Shown here: positions 43,980 through 55,924 of the stretch, piece by piece | Numbering within the stretch: the first letter of the stretch is position 1 | Layout: each line of letters starts with the position of its first letter | Assembly (NCBI GenBank): GCA_964034945.1 | Contig: OZ035962.1 | Span: 84,527,942-84,591,941 of the forward strand | Reading direction: 5' to 3' | DNA: 64,000 nucleotides | Source: Chrysopilus asiliformis | Taxonomy: Eukaryota; Arthropoda; Insecta; Diptera; Rhagionidae | Notes under the pieces: model-generated | Seen by the model: the letters and a program-made list of their open reading frames with translations, nothing else | Told to the model about the DNA's origin: nothing | Database searches by the model: none | Translations under genes and position numbers: made by a program

Positions 43980-44345
43980 CTTTCTGTCTGTTAGTCTGTT
44001 AGGCTGTTATTCTGTTAATGTGTTAGTCTGTAATACAACCTTCGACTCCCACTCCTGGAATTTTAGAATATATGACTCCAACTCTGACTCCTGAATGTTT
44101 AGGAGGTCTAACTCCAATTCCGACTCAAAACATTGAGGTTTGACTGTAAAGATAACGCAAAAAACTTTTTTCCAGTTTTTCCTCGGGAAAATTAGCTTTA
44201 GGGGGTTTTTGGGGTCGCTGATCACGAATCTGGTGTTAGAATTTTAAAATTACAAACTAGAAGTACTGTAACGCAAATATCCGATTTCCCATTTTTCTCA
44301 GAAAACTGACTGGTGTTGGAATTTCATAATTCGAAATGGGAGTTC
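43980..44345. repeat. Diverged tandem/interspersed repeat (family D)
   Basis: TCTGTTAGTCTGTTAGGCTG-type units are followed by blocks reading GGGTCGCTGATCACGAATCT and TGGTGTTAGAATTT. The same words recur at 48.95-49.33 kb and 58.25-58.32 kb. Confidence 0.5.
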
Positions 44346-44531
44346 CTGAAGGCATAACGATTTCTTTTCTTATGAAAAAAAAACTTTAACCCAACAACGA
44401 CGGGTATGCAAGTTAGCACTGTATATTCTTCTCTTTGACCGTAAATCAATATATTTTGTCTTTATCGAGATATTTCTGATTTTACAAAAAAAAAACAGTT
44501 TGATTGTTTTGTGAACTGCTGTAATATTTTT

Positions 44532-45204
44532 CAGTGTTGTTCCTCTACGCGTAGACTTTAATTGTCTACACTTCAGTGTAGACAATAGCGTAGACAATAG
44601 ATTTGAGGTAGACAATGTAGATATTGGCGTAGACAATGTCGACTTTGCGTAGACAATGTAGACTTTCTCATATCTGTCAAAACAAAGTCATCAGTGAGTC
44701 ATATATCTAATACTATACTATATAGGAAATGGAGTTAAATTTATATGAAAATTCGCTAACTGGGCTCCTCAGCGACACCAGCGCCGTGCCTTTATTGTCT
44801 TTTTCGCTTGTATGGGAATCTAACCTCATTTCCTATCGTACGTGCCCACAGTGAAATTGTGTTTTTTTTAAATATGGCAGGAAGGCTTAAAAACAAAGCA
44901 TTTAAAGAGCTGGGCTTTGAGGCCAACAACAAATACTCCGCTTTTTGCCTGCAGTGCAAAATTTTTTTGCAAAATACTGCCGAAAGCCGACTAAGACGGC
45001 ATTTGGCGATTGCTTCCTGGAAATTGTGCTTTATTATGTTAAAATTAATTGAATAAAATGAGATTTTAAAACTAAATTAGCTATTCTTTTTTTATTAATT
45101 GTCTACATTGTCGACGCGTAGAGAATAGACCATTGTCTACAGTAAAAGTCTACGCGTAGACAATGGTGTAGTCTACATCACGTAGACTACGCGGCACAAC
45201 ACTG
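44532..45204 (+). mobile_element. hAT-like element (673 bp) with BED finger
   Basis: Ends CAGTGTTGTTCC and the complement of CAGTGTTGTGCC, flanked by 8-bp ATATTTTT / ATATTTTC (one mismatch), the duplication length typical of hAT. GTAGACAATG is repeated at least six times near the left end and in complement near the right end, as in subterminal transposase-binding sites. Confidence 0.85.
44874..45056 (+). CDS. BED-type zinc finger fragment of a hAT transposase
   Basis: A 60-residue frame from ATG: basic start (MAGRLKNKAFKELGF), then YSAFCLQCKIFL and SRLRRHLAIASWKLC. C-x2-C followed about 15 residues later by H and a further Cys is a BED-type finger, the DNA-binding domain at the N-terminus of hAT transposases. 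The catalytic domain is missing, so this is a deletion derivative. Confidence 0.6.
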   Translation: MAGRLKNKAFKELGFEANNKYSAFCLQCKIFLQNTAESRLRRHLAIASWKLCFIMLKLIE

Positions 45205-45591
45205 ATATTTTCTTTAAATTGCGCAAGAACGTAGATTTGGAATAAGGAAGTCGTGTGCTGTTCACATCAGATATTTTTGTAATCTTCACAATTTTTTCAA
45301 ATGTTTTTACAATAATTCAAACATTATATACTTTTTTTGGAAGAAAATATACGTTACAAAATGAGTTCACGCTTTCTGCAACATTTTTGTGCGAAAATCA
45401 ATAAAAATTAATCATTTGCATCCCATACCATTCTTTTACTCCTACAAAACTTTTTATTAACAAAAACGTACAACGGAGCTCTCGTTGACCTTTGTTGTTT
45501 TACATGCACGTCAAATTTCTGCTTCTGAATAATAGTTCATAAGTTATTACTAATAATTTCGAAGTATGACTCAAGAACATACCCAAGCAGC

Positions 45592-45665
45592 ATTTATGTC
45601 AACCATGACGTCCTCACGACATAATGTCAATCGCTAATCTCATGGTTGGTATAAATGCAACTTGA
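45592..45665. mobile_element. Short MITE with CCCAAGCAGCATTTATG ends
   Basis: CCCAAGCAGCATTTATGTCA with AACCATGA on the left; the right end is complementary (TCATGGTTGGTATAAATGCA ACTTGA). Related to the element at 18.59 kb. Confidence 0.55.
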
Positions 45666-46561
45666 ATATAGGCAGAAAACTGACAATAAAGTCGGCTTTT
45701 AAAGGTCATTTTTTATGTTTAACATTTTGAACCAAAAAAAAATTATAAAATCAAACTCTCGATATGACTTCAAACAACAAAATTATGGCATTTCAAATCC
45801 TTCCAAAAATTTCAAACAGAATTTTTAACTTATTTGACTGAAATATTGCGCTTACGGATGAAAAATTAGTGTTGAATCCATAATGAAGTTATTAATCATC
45901 ATTCCGCTTTTTACAGACGTATCACAACCTGCATTTAATGGGAAATAAAAAATTCATGGTGACACCTTTGATGCGCAATAAACGGCAAAATGAAAATATA
46001 CAACGGGAACTAAGCTTTGACCTTGTTGTGAATAAATAAAGGTCATCGATTTTACGGATAGAAATTGATTTTAAAGCTTTGCAACCCCTCAACTTATCTA
46101 CCGAATTCAGCAAATGAAGTTTTCATTAACATTGACTGAGTATAATCTGGTGTACTGTTGTGTAATCATGGCAACATAATTAAAATACTGGGATTATCAC
46201 ACAAATTAGCTTAATGTATATAAGAAGTATATAAGAAAAAACTAATAAATAGCTTAATGTATATAAGAAAAAAATTCAATGACGCAAAACATCCCCTTAT
46301 CGACGGTTATGGAAGCCTATTCGAGCGAATGTGACTACGTCTCCGCATTAAAGTACTACCACAGTTTTGAGAAACAAGGATGCTTTCCATCCCTAGCAAT
46401 AATACGACATTCCTCAGGCATGAGATGAAACTTTTATACGTATGAACAATTGTAAAGTAGATAATGAGATCATATAAGAACTACAGTAACGCATGTCGTT
46501 TTCATCTAACAATGTGAAAATGACATCCGTTTATTAGATGTTAAAATGCTTTTATAATTTA

Positions 46562-46892
46562 AACTTAAATATGAGTTGCTGTCTGTCTGTCTGTCTGTTC
46601 CTCTTTCACACAAAAACGGCTGAACCGATTGACTTGAAATTTGGCATGAGTGTCTGTGGTAGTTCTGGTTCCAACATAGGCATAAGGAAAAGTAGCGCGA
46701 GGGGTGGGGGGGGGGGAGTAAGGGGAGGAGGTAAAGTGATTTCGAAACTTAGTTTTTGCGCTATGTTACTCTTTCGCGGGGAAACTACCGAGCCGATTGG
46801 CCTGAAGTTTAGCTCCAACACAGACCATCAAAAAAAAAATTTGAAAAAACTTAACCCGGCAACGACGGATATGCAAGCTAGTAACAAATAAA
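46562..46892 (-). repeat. Family A repeat, copy 2 (uninterrupted)
   Basis: Inverted copy of the 4.8-5.3 kb repeat without the 283-bp MITE. It shows the unoccupied site AACATAGCGC and starts, on the minus strand, with TTACTAGCTTGCATATCCGT. The microsatellite here is only about five units. Confidence 0.8.
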
Positions 46893-46959
46893 AATAAATC
46901 AGCTTCAAATATATAAAAAAAACTGTTGCCCAAACAATTCAAATGCTTTTAAACACTTA

Positions 46960-47175
46960 AAATTTTTTACTGTAATGTCAGTAAATTTTACCTGGATTCA
47001 CAGTAAAAGTTACTCTTATTCTAGTTCGTTCCAGTTTTCCAGTATGCGAATATTACTGGGGATACAATCCAATATTTACTAGGAGTAATAGTAAATTTTA
47101 TTTACTGGGACAGAACAGTAATATTTACTGTACTTCATTTACATTTACTGTATTTTACTCGGTCTCCAGTTAAAT
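46960..47175. repeat. TTTACTG-rich palindromic block
   Basis: AGTAAATTTTAC / TTTACTG words recur more than ten times in both orientations between 46965 and 47170. Possibly a decayed MITE. Confidence 0.4.
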
Positions 47176-47839
47176 CTGCTTTATAGTGTACGTAGGCGGA
47201 TTACTAAGAATTTCTAATGTCTGTGGGAATTCTCAACAATGTAAGTAATTTCATTCAAATCAAGACCCAATAAATCCTCAAAGACACAAAATAATACCTA
47301 AAGGGCACTCACACTAAAAATAAATCCATTTTCAGCTATAATAATCTTATTGCCGATAACCCTTTTTAGTCAAGGTCACTTGATGTAAGAAAGGAATCTT
47401 TGATTTTATGATAATACTATTTTCCATCATCTCAATCAATTTAATATCAAAGAAAATCACTGCGTAGTCCTGAAAATCTTTTCTAATTCAAAAAGGATAT
47501 TTCGAAAAGGATATTTTCAAGATATTTGATATTTTCTAATATATGTACGTCGTTATAATGGAGGTGTCCAAGTTTTTATTGTAGCACATCTTCGAAAGAT
47601 AAAATATTTGTTGTTTGCCAAAAAAAAAAATACCCAAAATACCACCCGTTATATATGATTTCAGGTTTTCGCTGTTCGATATTTTATGTTCTACTTTTTT
47701 TCGCTTTGGCCGCGTTACTGTGATTTAAATAAAAATATTTTACTTGAAAACACAAAACGTTTCGGACATTTCTGTAATATCCATGGTCGCTTGAATACTG
47801 AAACTAATTCCCGTGCAGTGGATTCGACCGTTAATGGTA

Positions 47840-48791
47840 GGGTAGACCGGGGCTAGTAGACCCACTTTTTATGATCTACTTTATAAAAGTTTTACTGTAA
47901 TTATTTCAGGTGCAGTAAAGACGTTTTTGGTTGGTTTATTCAATTGTGTTTCTTAGTCAATCTTTTATTTTGACTAATTATAAGTGTTTCAAATATTTTT
48001 TTTCATTTTAAAAAAAGTTGTTCGATGAGTCGACTAACCCCGCGTCTGGGGCTTGTTGACTCTGTGAACGGGGTTATTTGACTCTATACTTTTTATGAGG
48101 AAAATGTGTTGGAACATATTAAAAAACTATAATAATTCTGAAAAAATTTATTCTTTAAAAAATTAATAACATTTCAGATTAACATAAATTACCACCCCGA
48201 TTGCGAGTGTCGTGTCGTTTTCGACAAGAGTCGTTTTACGTGTTGTTGTTGGTAGAAAAACACTAACAACAACACGTAAAACGACTATTGTCGAAAACGA
48301 CACGACACGCGCAGTCGGGGTATAAATTTCATCTAATTTAAAAAAATAAAATTAATCAACAAAAAAATATAGGTAATTCATATCGAGTCATTTAACCCCA
48401 GTATACTGTGAGTCAACTAGCCCCAAGCCGCCATTTTATTTTTAACACACTCGTGAAAAAAAATGAAAAAGTATGGGTCAGAAAATGCTTCACTAACTTG
48501 TTTACTCATACATAAATTTTCACTTGAAATCACTGACGAGTTCAATACAATGAAAGTGTAAGCTACAAAACAATTTAATTAACAAGAAAAAAAATTACTT
48601 ACACGCTTGAAATTTCTTTTTTTCCCCTCACAGTTCGTTCCAAAAGCACTGTGGTCTAACAACATTGGTTCACTCATAGCTGTCAGTCGACTGAATAAAC
48701 AGTCCAATTCACGCAGGTTTGTTTTCAACCGTGGTTGACTTAACCGCAATGAGTCTACTTACTCCTATAGCCAACTAAGCCCGGTCAGCCC
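47840..48791. mobile_element. Element with GGGTAGACCGGGG ends (952 bp)
   Basis: Ends GGGTAGACCGGGGCTAGTAG and the complement of GGGCTGACCGGGCTTAGTTG, flanked by TA. The phrase GAGTCAACTAGCCCC / GGGGCTTGTTGACTC is repeated at least five times inside. No transposase. A smaller hairpin is nested at 48190-48321. Confidence 0.7.
48190..48321. mobile_element. Nested hairpin MITE (132 bp)
   Basis: CCCCGATTGCGAGTGTCGTG ... TCGTTTTACGTGTTGTTGTT is followed after a short loop by its complement ending CACGACACGCGCAGTCGGGG; arms of about 58 bp, a few mismatches. Confidence 0.8.
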
Positions 48792-48929
48792 TAACGGTTG
48801 CGATTTTGCGTAATGTTTCCGTTCAGAAAATTGTTTAGTCTAATTTTGACCCTCTTTCATCCATCCGATGGACTTGTAATTTTGCACACATACCTGACAG
48901 TACAATATTTTCACTACCGATGACAGTAC

Positions 48930-49340
48930 AATATTTTCACTACTTCGTCCTTGTAAGGATAAGGATAAGTCCTGTAAGGATAACGTGATAATCCTCTTTC
49001 TCAAATTTTCCTGAAAAAAATATCTTCTGGGAATTTTCGCGGTCGCTGAATCCGATTCTGACATTAAGAAGTCTGTAAGGATAACGGAAGGTCCTGTACG
49101 GATAACGTGATTATCTTTTTCCCCAAATTTTCCGGAAAAAAAATCTTATTTTCAGGTTTTTCGGGTCGCTGAATCCTATTTTTGAATAAAAAGGTCTGTA
49201 AGGATAGCGGAAGGTTCTGAAAGGATAACGTGATTATTCTTTTCCCAAAATTTTTCAGAAAAATCTCTTTTGGAGGTTTTTGGAATTGCTAAAACCGATT
49301 CTAGAGTTAAAAATTCGGTAAAAATATTTCAGAGTCATCA
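48930..49340. repeat. Tandem repeat of about 125 bp, three copies (family D)
   Basis: Each unit has GTCTGTAAGGATAACGGAAG, CGTGATTATC and TTTTCGGGTCGCTGAATCC or a variant; starts near 48955, 49068 and 49194. Confidence 0.7.
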
Positions 49341-49645
49341 AGGATATATGTTCGAAGCCTAAAAACTATATATAAGCGTGGCGAAAGACAGATGTCATTT
49401 TCGATTTTTAGTCATACCAATCAAATACCGAATAATTAAAAAAGATGAAAAAAAAACTTAGAAAAGTTTTTATTTAGTAAAATTGCATTAAAAAGGAAAA
49501 AAAATTTTTTTTGACAATGTATCAGAAATAAAAGCGAGATAAAGCATCAAAAATAAAGTAAATATTTATTTATCCTTATTTTTTTGGACCGTCGATGACA
49601 TATCTGAGAAGCATTAGAATCGGAACCCGATGACCTTTTTTTATA

Positions 49646-50201
49646 CAGGGTGGGCCAGAATAGACGCAGGGGTTTGAAGTCTTTCTAACTTTTTTTTTAT
49701 TTTTTTAATTTTGTTTCAGCATTTTGTTAAGAAGACTTGGGCAATTTAAAATGGACCTGTACATAATAGAACAACGAACCGGTGGGCGGTGGGCTCAATG
49801 GCTCTTTTACGGGGCATGTTTGGCGGACGCAGTATTTCGAAAAGTTGCGATTTCAATTGGCCTCCGCGTTCACCTGATCTAACGACTCCAGATTGTTTCC
49901 TTTGGGGATATTTGAAAGAAAAGGTGTACGTCAACAAGCCAACAACCATCAGCCAATTGAAAACCAACATTCGCAGTGAAATCGAGGCCATAACACGAAA
50001 GGTTATGGAAAATGTCTTGGAAAGAGCACGGATTTGCGAAGCAGAAAATGGCCCCCACTTGCGGGATATAATTTTCCATGTTTAGACCAAAAATATTCCC
50101 CATCAATCAACTACATGTATTTGAAAAAAAAATTATAGGTTTCGCTAAAATAAAAAATTTATAAAGAATTCAAACCCCCGCGTCTATTCTGGCCCACCCT
50201 G
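49646..50201 (+). mobile_element. mariner-like deletion derivative (556 bp), CAGGGTGGGCC ends
   Basis: Ends CAGGGTGGGCCAGAATAGAC and its complement match over about 32 bp with one or two differences; TA flanks both sides. The C-terminal third of a transposase is kept, the rest deleted. Confidence 0.88.
49789..50085 (+). pseudogene. C-terminal fragment of a mariner-like transposase
   Basis: A 98-codon frame including DFNWPPRSPDLTTPDCFLWG and YLKEKVYVNKPTTISQLKTN, the region of the third catalytic acidic residue of IS630/Tc1/mariner transposases. The first two catalytic Asp residues and the DNA-binding domain are missing, so the product cannot act by itself. The ATG is an internal Met, not the original start. 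Confidence 0.8.
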
Positions 50202-50203
50202 TA

Positions 50204-52925
50204 TGTAGTTCACCTTCGCAAATTTGTACAACTTCCTGTAGGAGCTAAAAAATTAAGTATGCACGTCCCCGAATACTCCTGTATCAAAGGCTCAACGAGG
50301 GAGGCAAACACCTGGCAAGCGCGGAGGTTTAGAAAAAATCGATTACCTAAAAAAAAGTCTTTAACTTTTTGGTTTTCTAAGGAAATATCTTGAAATTTTC
50401 GTTTATCGAAAGTAGATTTCAAAAGAGATTAATTTTTTGGGGACATACCAATATATTTCGTGGAAGCGCCCAGAATTTGTAGTTACGCCACCGACACATA
50501 TTTTGCGAAGGAATTTATAAAGTGTTAATTCACATAATTTCGAAGTATTAAATCGATTGAACCAGATAACATTAATATAAAATCCGTTGTTATTGCATTT
50601 TCTAAAGCTTTAAAACGTTTTCTATTCAAGGAAAAACAACTGAATCATAACCAACTAATTATTATAATTAAATCGTTTACAAACAGTATTTAAACTGTTA
50701 AGGTTGCATAATTGACTTGCAGCTCTTATTTCCAGGTCTGTGTTTTTTATTGGTCGATCATAAAAAATCCAACCATAAAAAGGTTTCATTACTGAATTTG
50801 TATGTAAATCTAATAAACAACAATCTTTAAATCACTCAAGATTAATCAAAACAAACAGTGGGATATTAACCATCTGGTAATTGAATAAAATTCTGTCAAA
50901 TGATAAACCATCATTGATACTTATAAAACAACAAGATATTCTAAAAATGCTAATTTAATCCTTTTCTAGGCCATCGACGACATCATTTCTGGAAATTTCC
51001 TCACAGAATTTAATCGATTGTCATCACATTGCCTGTTTCTCGTCGCAATTACCCGATAAATTCATTCCAGAGTCATGTAAAAACACAAATTTCATGACAA
51101 ATGGCATAAAAAATTCGTATGGAAAAAAGTTTCAAGGCTCAAATTATCATAGGAGAACGTTCTCGATTTGCATAAAATTCAGAAACCATTTCGAATTATT
51201 CTAGACATGAAATCCACTGAATTGAAGAATAGAAGCTTATAAAATTAAGCAGTATTTATTATGTTTTGTGAACATCCCTCCCTTCCTCCCCCTAACCCTT
51301 GTGATAACCATCTGCAATGAAAGACAATTACTGGCTTATTATTTCAGTGCGAAATACCGGACGAACTTTAAAAATTCAAGTTTTCCCGACCTTAGTACGA
51401 AATGGTACCAACGTCAGAATATCGGGATCACAACAAAATGGAAAATTTGGGGCGCATGTCGAGAGAATCCACCGAAAATCCGTAGCAAAACTGATAACTG
51501 GAATCCATCCTAATTCCCAAGGTTGGATGGGTCATTGGGTGCGGATAATTCCAAGAAAAGTTAAAGAACTTTTCCTACTATAGTGTAAGGTCGTTGTTTT
51601 TTCTCTTACTACAATCAGAAGTTCCAACGGGACAAGGAAAATGAAAATTATTTGTTTAGGAAAATAGCTCCACCACCGATACCTAATTCAAGAGATGAAA
51701 GTACAATGCCGTTTTGGGCAGCCATCTTGCGTATCTTTTGTCTTCATCATTATTTTTATCCAAATCAAGGAACCTTTACTACCACAACACATTTTCAAAA
51801 GGAATTCTTTGGAGCGTTTGCCAGATTTTGCTATTTAGCACACTATAAATAGATTCACATATAAATATATGTTGTTCGAATTGCACATTGTACTTATTCG
51901 TAATGCATAAGGATGAAAGTACCTCAGCTGGTATACAAAGTACTTATAATGTTTTCATTCTTGTGACCCCATTTGCAACCGAATAAATTGAAATTGTGCA
52001 TTTGGAAAAGTTTTGCGAACTTGGAAAATTTTTTAAAGCTTCATTCTGTCTGTACACATTTGTGCATTTGAGTTTAATGCAAGCGAAATTGAATAGTTTC
52101 TATCTGGTAGATAATAATCGTATATTCAACTACAGACGGTTTAATATCTAAAGTTTCATTATGGACGAGTCTGATGCACGTAAAACATAAAACAAGAGCG
52201 CATAATAGATGAATTCGACGAAATATTGATGTCCATTTTCTTTGTCTTTGTAAAGAAATTTATAGGAAAATGCGCAGTATTTTCCAAGAATTTTAATTTG
52301 ATAGTTTATAACAAGTTCTTGTAAACTAAATTTGTTAATCAGCAATAATTACTAATTGGGTATTTTTATAAGAACCACTTTTTCAGCCAAGAAATTTTTA
52401 TACGAAAAATCAAGATTAGATAAAGATTTGGAGACTTCATTTTGTGACATTGTCCACATGCAGTTGTGGCAGCTGTTAAAGACAAATCAAACAAAATATG
52501 CTTTTTGCATAACAGTTTCGCATTAAAATCTGGCATTGAACCAATATATTGAAAAAAACAAAATATTATTTAAAAACCTTTTAGTTGAAGATGAATTTCT
52601 TCAATTTTCTTTTTAAGTTGATTTGTAGAAAAAACAAAATTTCAATTTAATCTTTTGATACAAGGCTTATTGGCCATTCAGTGGAATTATTTGTTTCTTT
52701 CGAAAGTACACAAGTACTGGATTCCTCACGGCAAAGATTTGAATACTTTGAAATATTATTCAATGGAATTCATAAGAAGTGAAAGGACCATCATCAGATC
52801 AACCACTGCGCTTCTGTTGTGGACTTCACATGCAGAAGAGAACAGTGTAAATAGAAGTTTTTTAGTTGCATTACAACTTTTTACACACTAAATTCACTAT
52901 TTTGCAAATAAAAGCTCTTTTAAAA
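50204..52925. other. Gene-free stretch
   Basis: Several 60-90 codon frames exist (51268-51583, 51652-51852, 52655-52891) but none shows a family motif, consistent start context or splice partners. Within the proposed first transporter intron. Confidence 0.45.
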
Positions 52926-52929
52926 TGCA

Positions 52930-53326
52930 TCAGTACCAGGAAGACCGAGCCATGCTCGGCGACCTCAAAATCCTACTTTTGCTGATTTTTGGGGAAAAAC
53001 TAAATTCACATTATCTTTACAGAGCATTTCCAGAGTTTTAAAAATTCCGACCTAGAAAGCTAAAACTAAAACTAACGCGCGATAACAAAATTTCATAGAA
53101 ATCGGTTCAGTGGTTATTGAGTAATCGCTGTCGCCGATTTTTGAAACGTTGTTTTGAGACATCTTTTATTAAGATTGGATCACCCAATTCAAAGATATCA
53201 GGCGAGGGGTATCGAGGGGAATTTTCTCAGAGGTGAGACCTATCTAGATCGATTCCTTGTCCCCGAAAATCCCTAACCCCCAAGTTTCGTGAAAATCGTT
53301 AGTTGGGTTTTCGAGATCGTTTGTGC

Positions 53327-53391
<65 letters not shown>

Positions 53392-53412
53392 TTCCTCGTA
53401 TTATATTATAGG
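52930..53412 (+). repeat. Family C repeat, copy 2, with long (CAGA)n
   Basis: Starts AGTACCAGGAAGACCGAGC and ends ATTCCTCGTATTATATTATA. It lacks the 120-bp triplication of copy 1 but has about 16 CAGA units (53325-53390) where copy 1 has a single degenerate unit. It preserves the empty site for the pogo-like element. Confidence 0.8.
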
Positions 53413-54304
53413 ATTTACTTATTTCCACATCAAATTTAGACGAATTTGATTTGTAAAATGATGATCTGTTGAAATGATGAATTTTATATGGACTAAAAAA
53501 ACCTTGTTTTCTATCATTTTTATCTAACTCGAAATACAGCTCCGGGTTGGAGCTGGGTCTCGGAATAAAAAAAAAGTTTTTTTTTACAGAAAAATTTGAT
53601 TTGATTTTTTTTTTGTGGAGAGCAATTTTTTTTGGATTATGAATTATTCGGTTTATGGATAAAAGCCAGAAATGGATTACGAAAATATTAAAACTTATTG
53701 ATATTGAAATAATTTTTTGTCCGACAAACATTTGCGTGTTTCTACTTTTGATCAAATTTACAATAGCGTAGATTGGGCTATAAAGTGCGACTTTTCTTGA
53801 TAAGCCAAAAGATCTCAGAAACTAAATGCTACCAAATTTTGCAGTCATATACCTTATAAACTCAGGTTTTATTTGTGTCGCTGCTCTGGAACTTTTTGCA
53901 TAACTTGCTTTTGTATTGTTTCATTTTGAACCCCATTTTTCGCTTGTAGTGAAAATCAAAAATGGTACCAACTTTGAATGCTGCAAAAATACATCACGCA
54001 TGTAAATTTACAAACCAAGTGTAAAATTTCCAACTTTGTTGAAATTGAGCCATTATTTTTTACTGTGTAGCTATCTATGAAAGACGTAGATCTTTTGAGC
54101 CCCAGGGAAACTTTATAAATAAATAACAAGGAAATTTCTTGAAATATCGGAAACTGTGGAAATTGCGTAATAGTAGCAACGTGAAAAGTATTGTAAGAAT
54201 GTGCAAAAGAAATCAAACATGCATCGAATATAGGCAAACTTTTAAAAATACTCATAAAATATTTCTTTTATAGATTTCGTAAAATTCGATTATATATACA
54301 AAAT

Positions 54305-54701
54305 CCAGGGGATTAAGGTCTGGAGAGCTCAGTGACCACATGTCCTTAGACCAGAAGTTTTTTAAATTATTGGTTTTTTAAACTATCCAAATTTGGGTAC
54401 TTCTGGCAGTGTGGCACGACGCCCCGTCTTGTTGAAACACGTAAAACACATCATTACCGTAAGTTGACTCTATCGATGGTTTTACATGACTCTCCAAGAT
54501 GTCCTTACTGGATTCCTTCAATACTGGAGTCCTTACTGAAATGGGTCCACCGCTTCCAAATTGCGGCCTAACCATGGCCAAACAAGTCGCTCTTACAGCA
54601 TAAACAGTTGACAACGCTATGTTTAATTCATTGAAAATCGCCTTATTGGACTTCCGCGCGTGGACCAACTTCATGATTTTCACTTTTCGAGGCTCCCCCA
54701 T
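54305..54701 (-). pseudogene. Tc1/mariner transposase, internally deleted
   Basis: N-terminal helix-turn-helix (MKLVHARKSNKAIFNELNIA, STVYAV) leads into RPQFGSGGPISVRTPVLK and, after a deletion, the catalytic FQQDGASCHTARSTQIW. The frame then ends, and WSLSSPDLNPLDF follows downstream in another phase. It lacks the first catalytic Asp. Terminal repeats were not found. Confidence 0.75.
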
Positions 54702-55885
54702 GTTCCTATATTTATAAACATTTAATTTTTTGGCTCAATTATGTACGAAGTTGTATTTACAAACCCTGTCAAACGTAGTACAAATTAATAAGCAACCGTT
54801 ATCTCCTTGAAAATACTTTCAGTACTTGATTCTATATTTTTATGACGCATACGGTATATATTTTATAGGAAATTCCATGTTTTTTTATTACCATTTTATT
54901 ATTCTTTTAATATTTTAAGAATTTTATAAACATATTTTCCCTATAAGAAATGCGATGCGGTCAATTCGGCTGTAAAAAAATTTCACAAATAATTTGGTTT
55001 TCAATCTTGAGAATACATATCTCTATGTTTTTGAATTTCAAATCAGATAGATCCCAGACATTTTTTTCTTCTTTTTGCTTATTTTAATAAAAAATACTTT
55101 CTGCATGAGTTAGAATATTTGAACTGTTTCTGATTTATAGATTTCTCGATCGTTAACCTTAGAAATATTGGATTTTTGCGACCCATTAGTCATACACAAA
55201 GTCTCCTGAATGGCTAAGTACGGCCAACACCCAGTATTGTGTGAAAACATTCACAAATAATAAAACAAATATGAGTAGTAGCAAAAAACTAGTACAATAA
55301 GATACTATATATTAACCGTTTGCTACATTTCCTATATTTGCTAAAGTGAAAGTTTTTTTTAAATAACCAAATTGTACCTATAATTCCTCATTAAAATCGA
55401 ATTGGTAGCCAATTTTTTTTCATACCACTAAAAAAGAAAGTAATCACACTCAATAAAGCCATTGTAAGAAAAATCAGTACATAAAATCAGTGATAGTAAT
55501 CTATCAAAGTTCATCGTTTTCTACAATGTCAAAAACCTCAAATCATGCCATCCGGAAAAGCCAAACTGAAAACTATAATCCTGCGACGAAAATTTCTTGG
55601 TAGCTTTGACCTAAGTTTTTTTTTTGTTATTTCAACGCAACTCAGTATAATAGGAAATCCAAGGACGGTACAACAACTGCCCCAAATTCCCAGATAATAA
55701 ATGATAGAGAGGAAAAAAAAGAGAATTTCCACAGCACGCAACATTTACACGCATTTACATCATATTTGGGAAAATCTGTGTCACAAAATACGAGCAAAAA
55801 AATATCATGCCCGCATTGAGTGAAATACGGAACAATTGCATATCATTTAAAATTTCTATATAACAAAGGAAACGTAATTTTATTA
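54702..55885. other. Gene-free stretch
   Basis: AT-rich, no supported feature. Confidence 0.4.
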
Positions 55886-55891
55886 ACTCAC

Positions 55892-55921
55892 CTGTAAACT
55901 CCATTCTCGGGGTAAAGACAT
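55892..55921 (-). CDS. Candidate first coding exon of the monocarboxylate transporter
   Basis: The minus strand reads AAAAATG then TCTTTACCCCGAGAATGGAG and TTTACAG|GTGAGTTA. This gives MSLPREWSLQ with an in-frame TAA two codons before the ATG, a good start context, and a clean donor in phase 0. The transporter exon at 38086 also begins in phase 0 with open codons (DSRGS) before its internal Met, so the two join in frame to a 786-residue protein. The alternative is a first exon of another minus-strand gene, but no other acceptor exon was recognised in between. The join would span a 17.8-kb intron. Confidence 0.5.
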
Positions 55922-55924
55922 TTT

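Noticed and set aside
51268..51583. Overlapping 81- and 88-codon frames
   Set aside because: No family motif, and two overlapping frames of similar length suggest chance openness.
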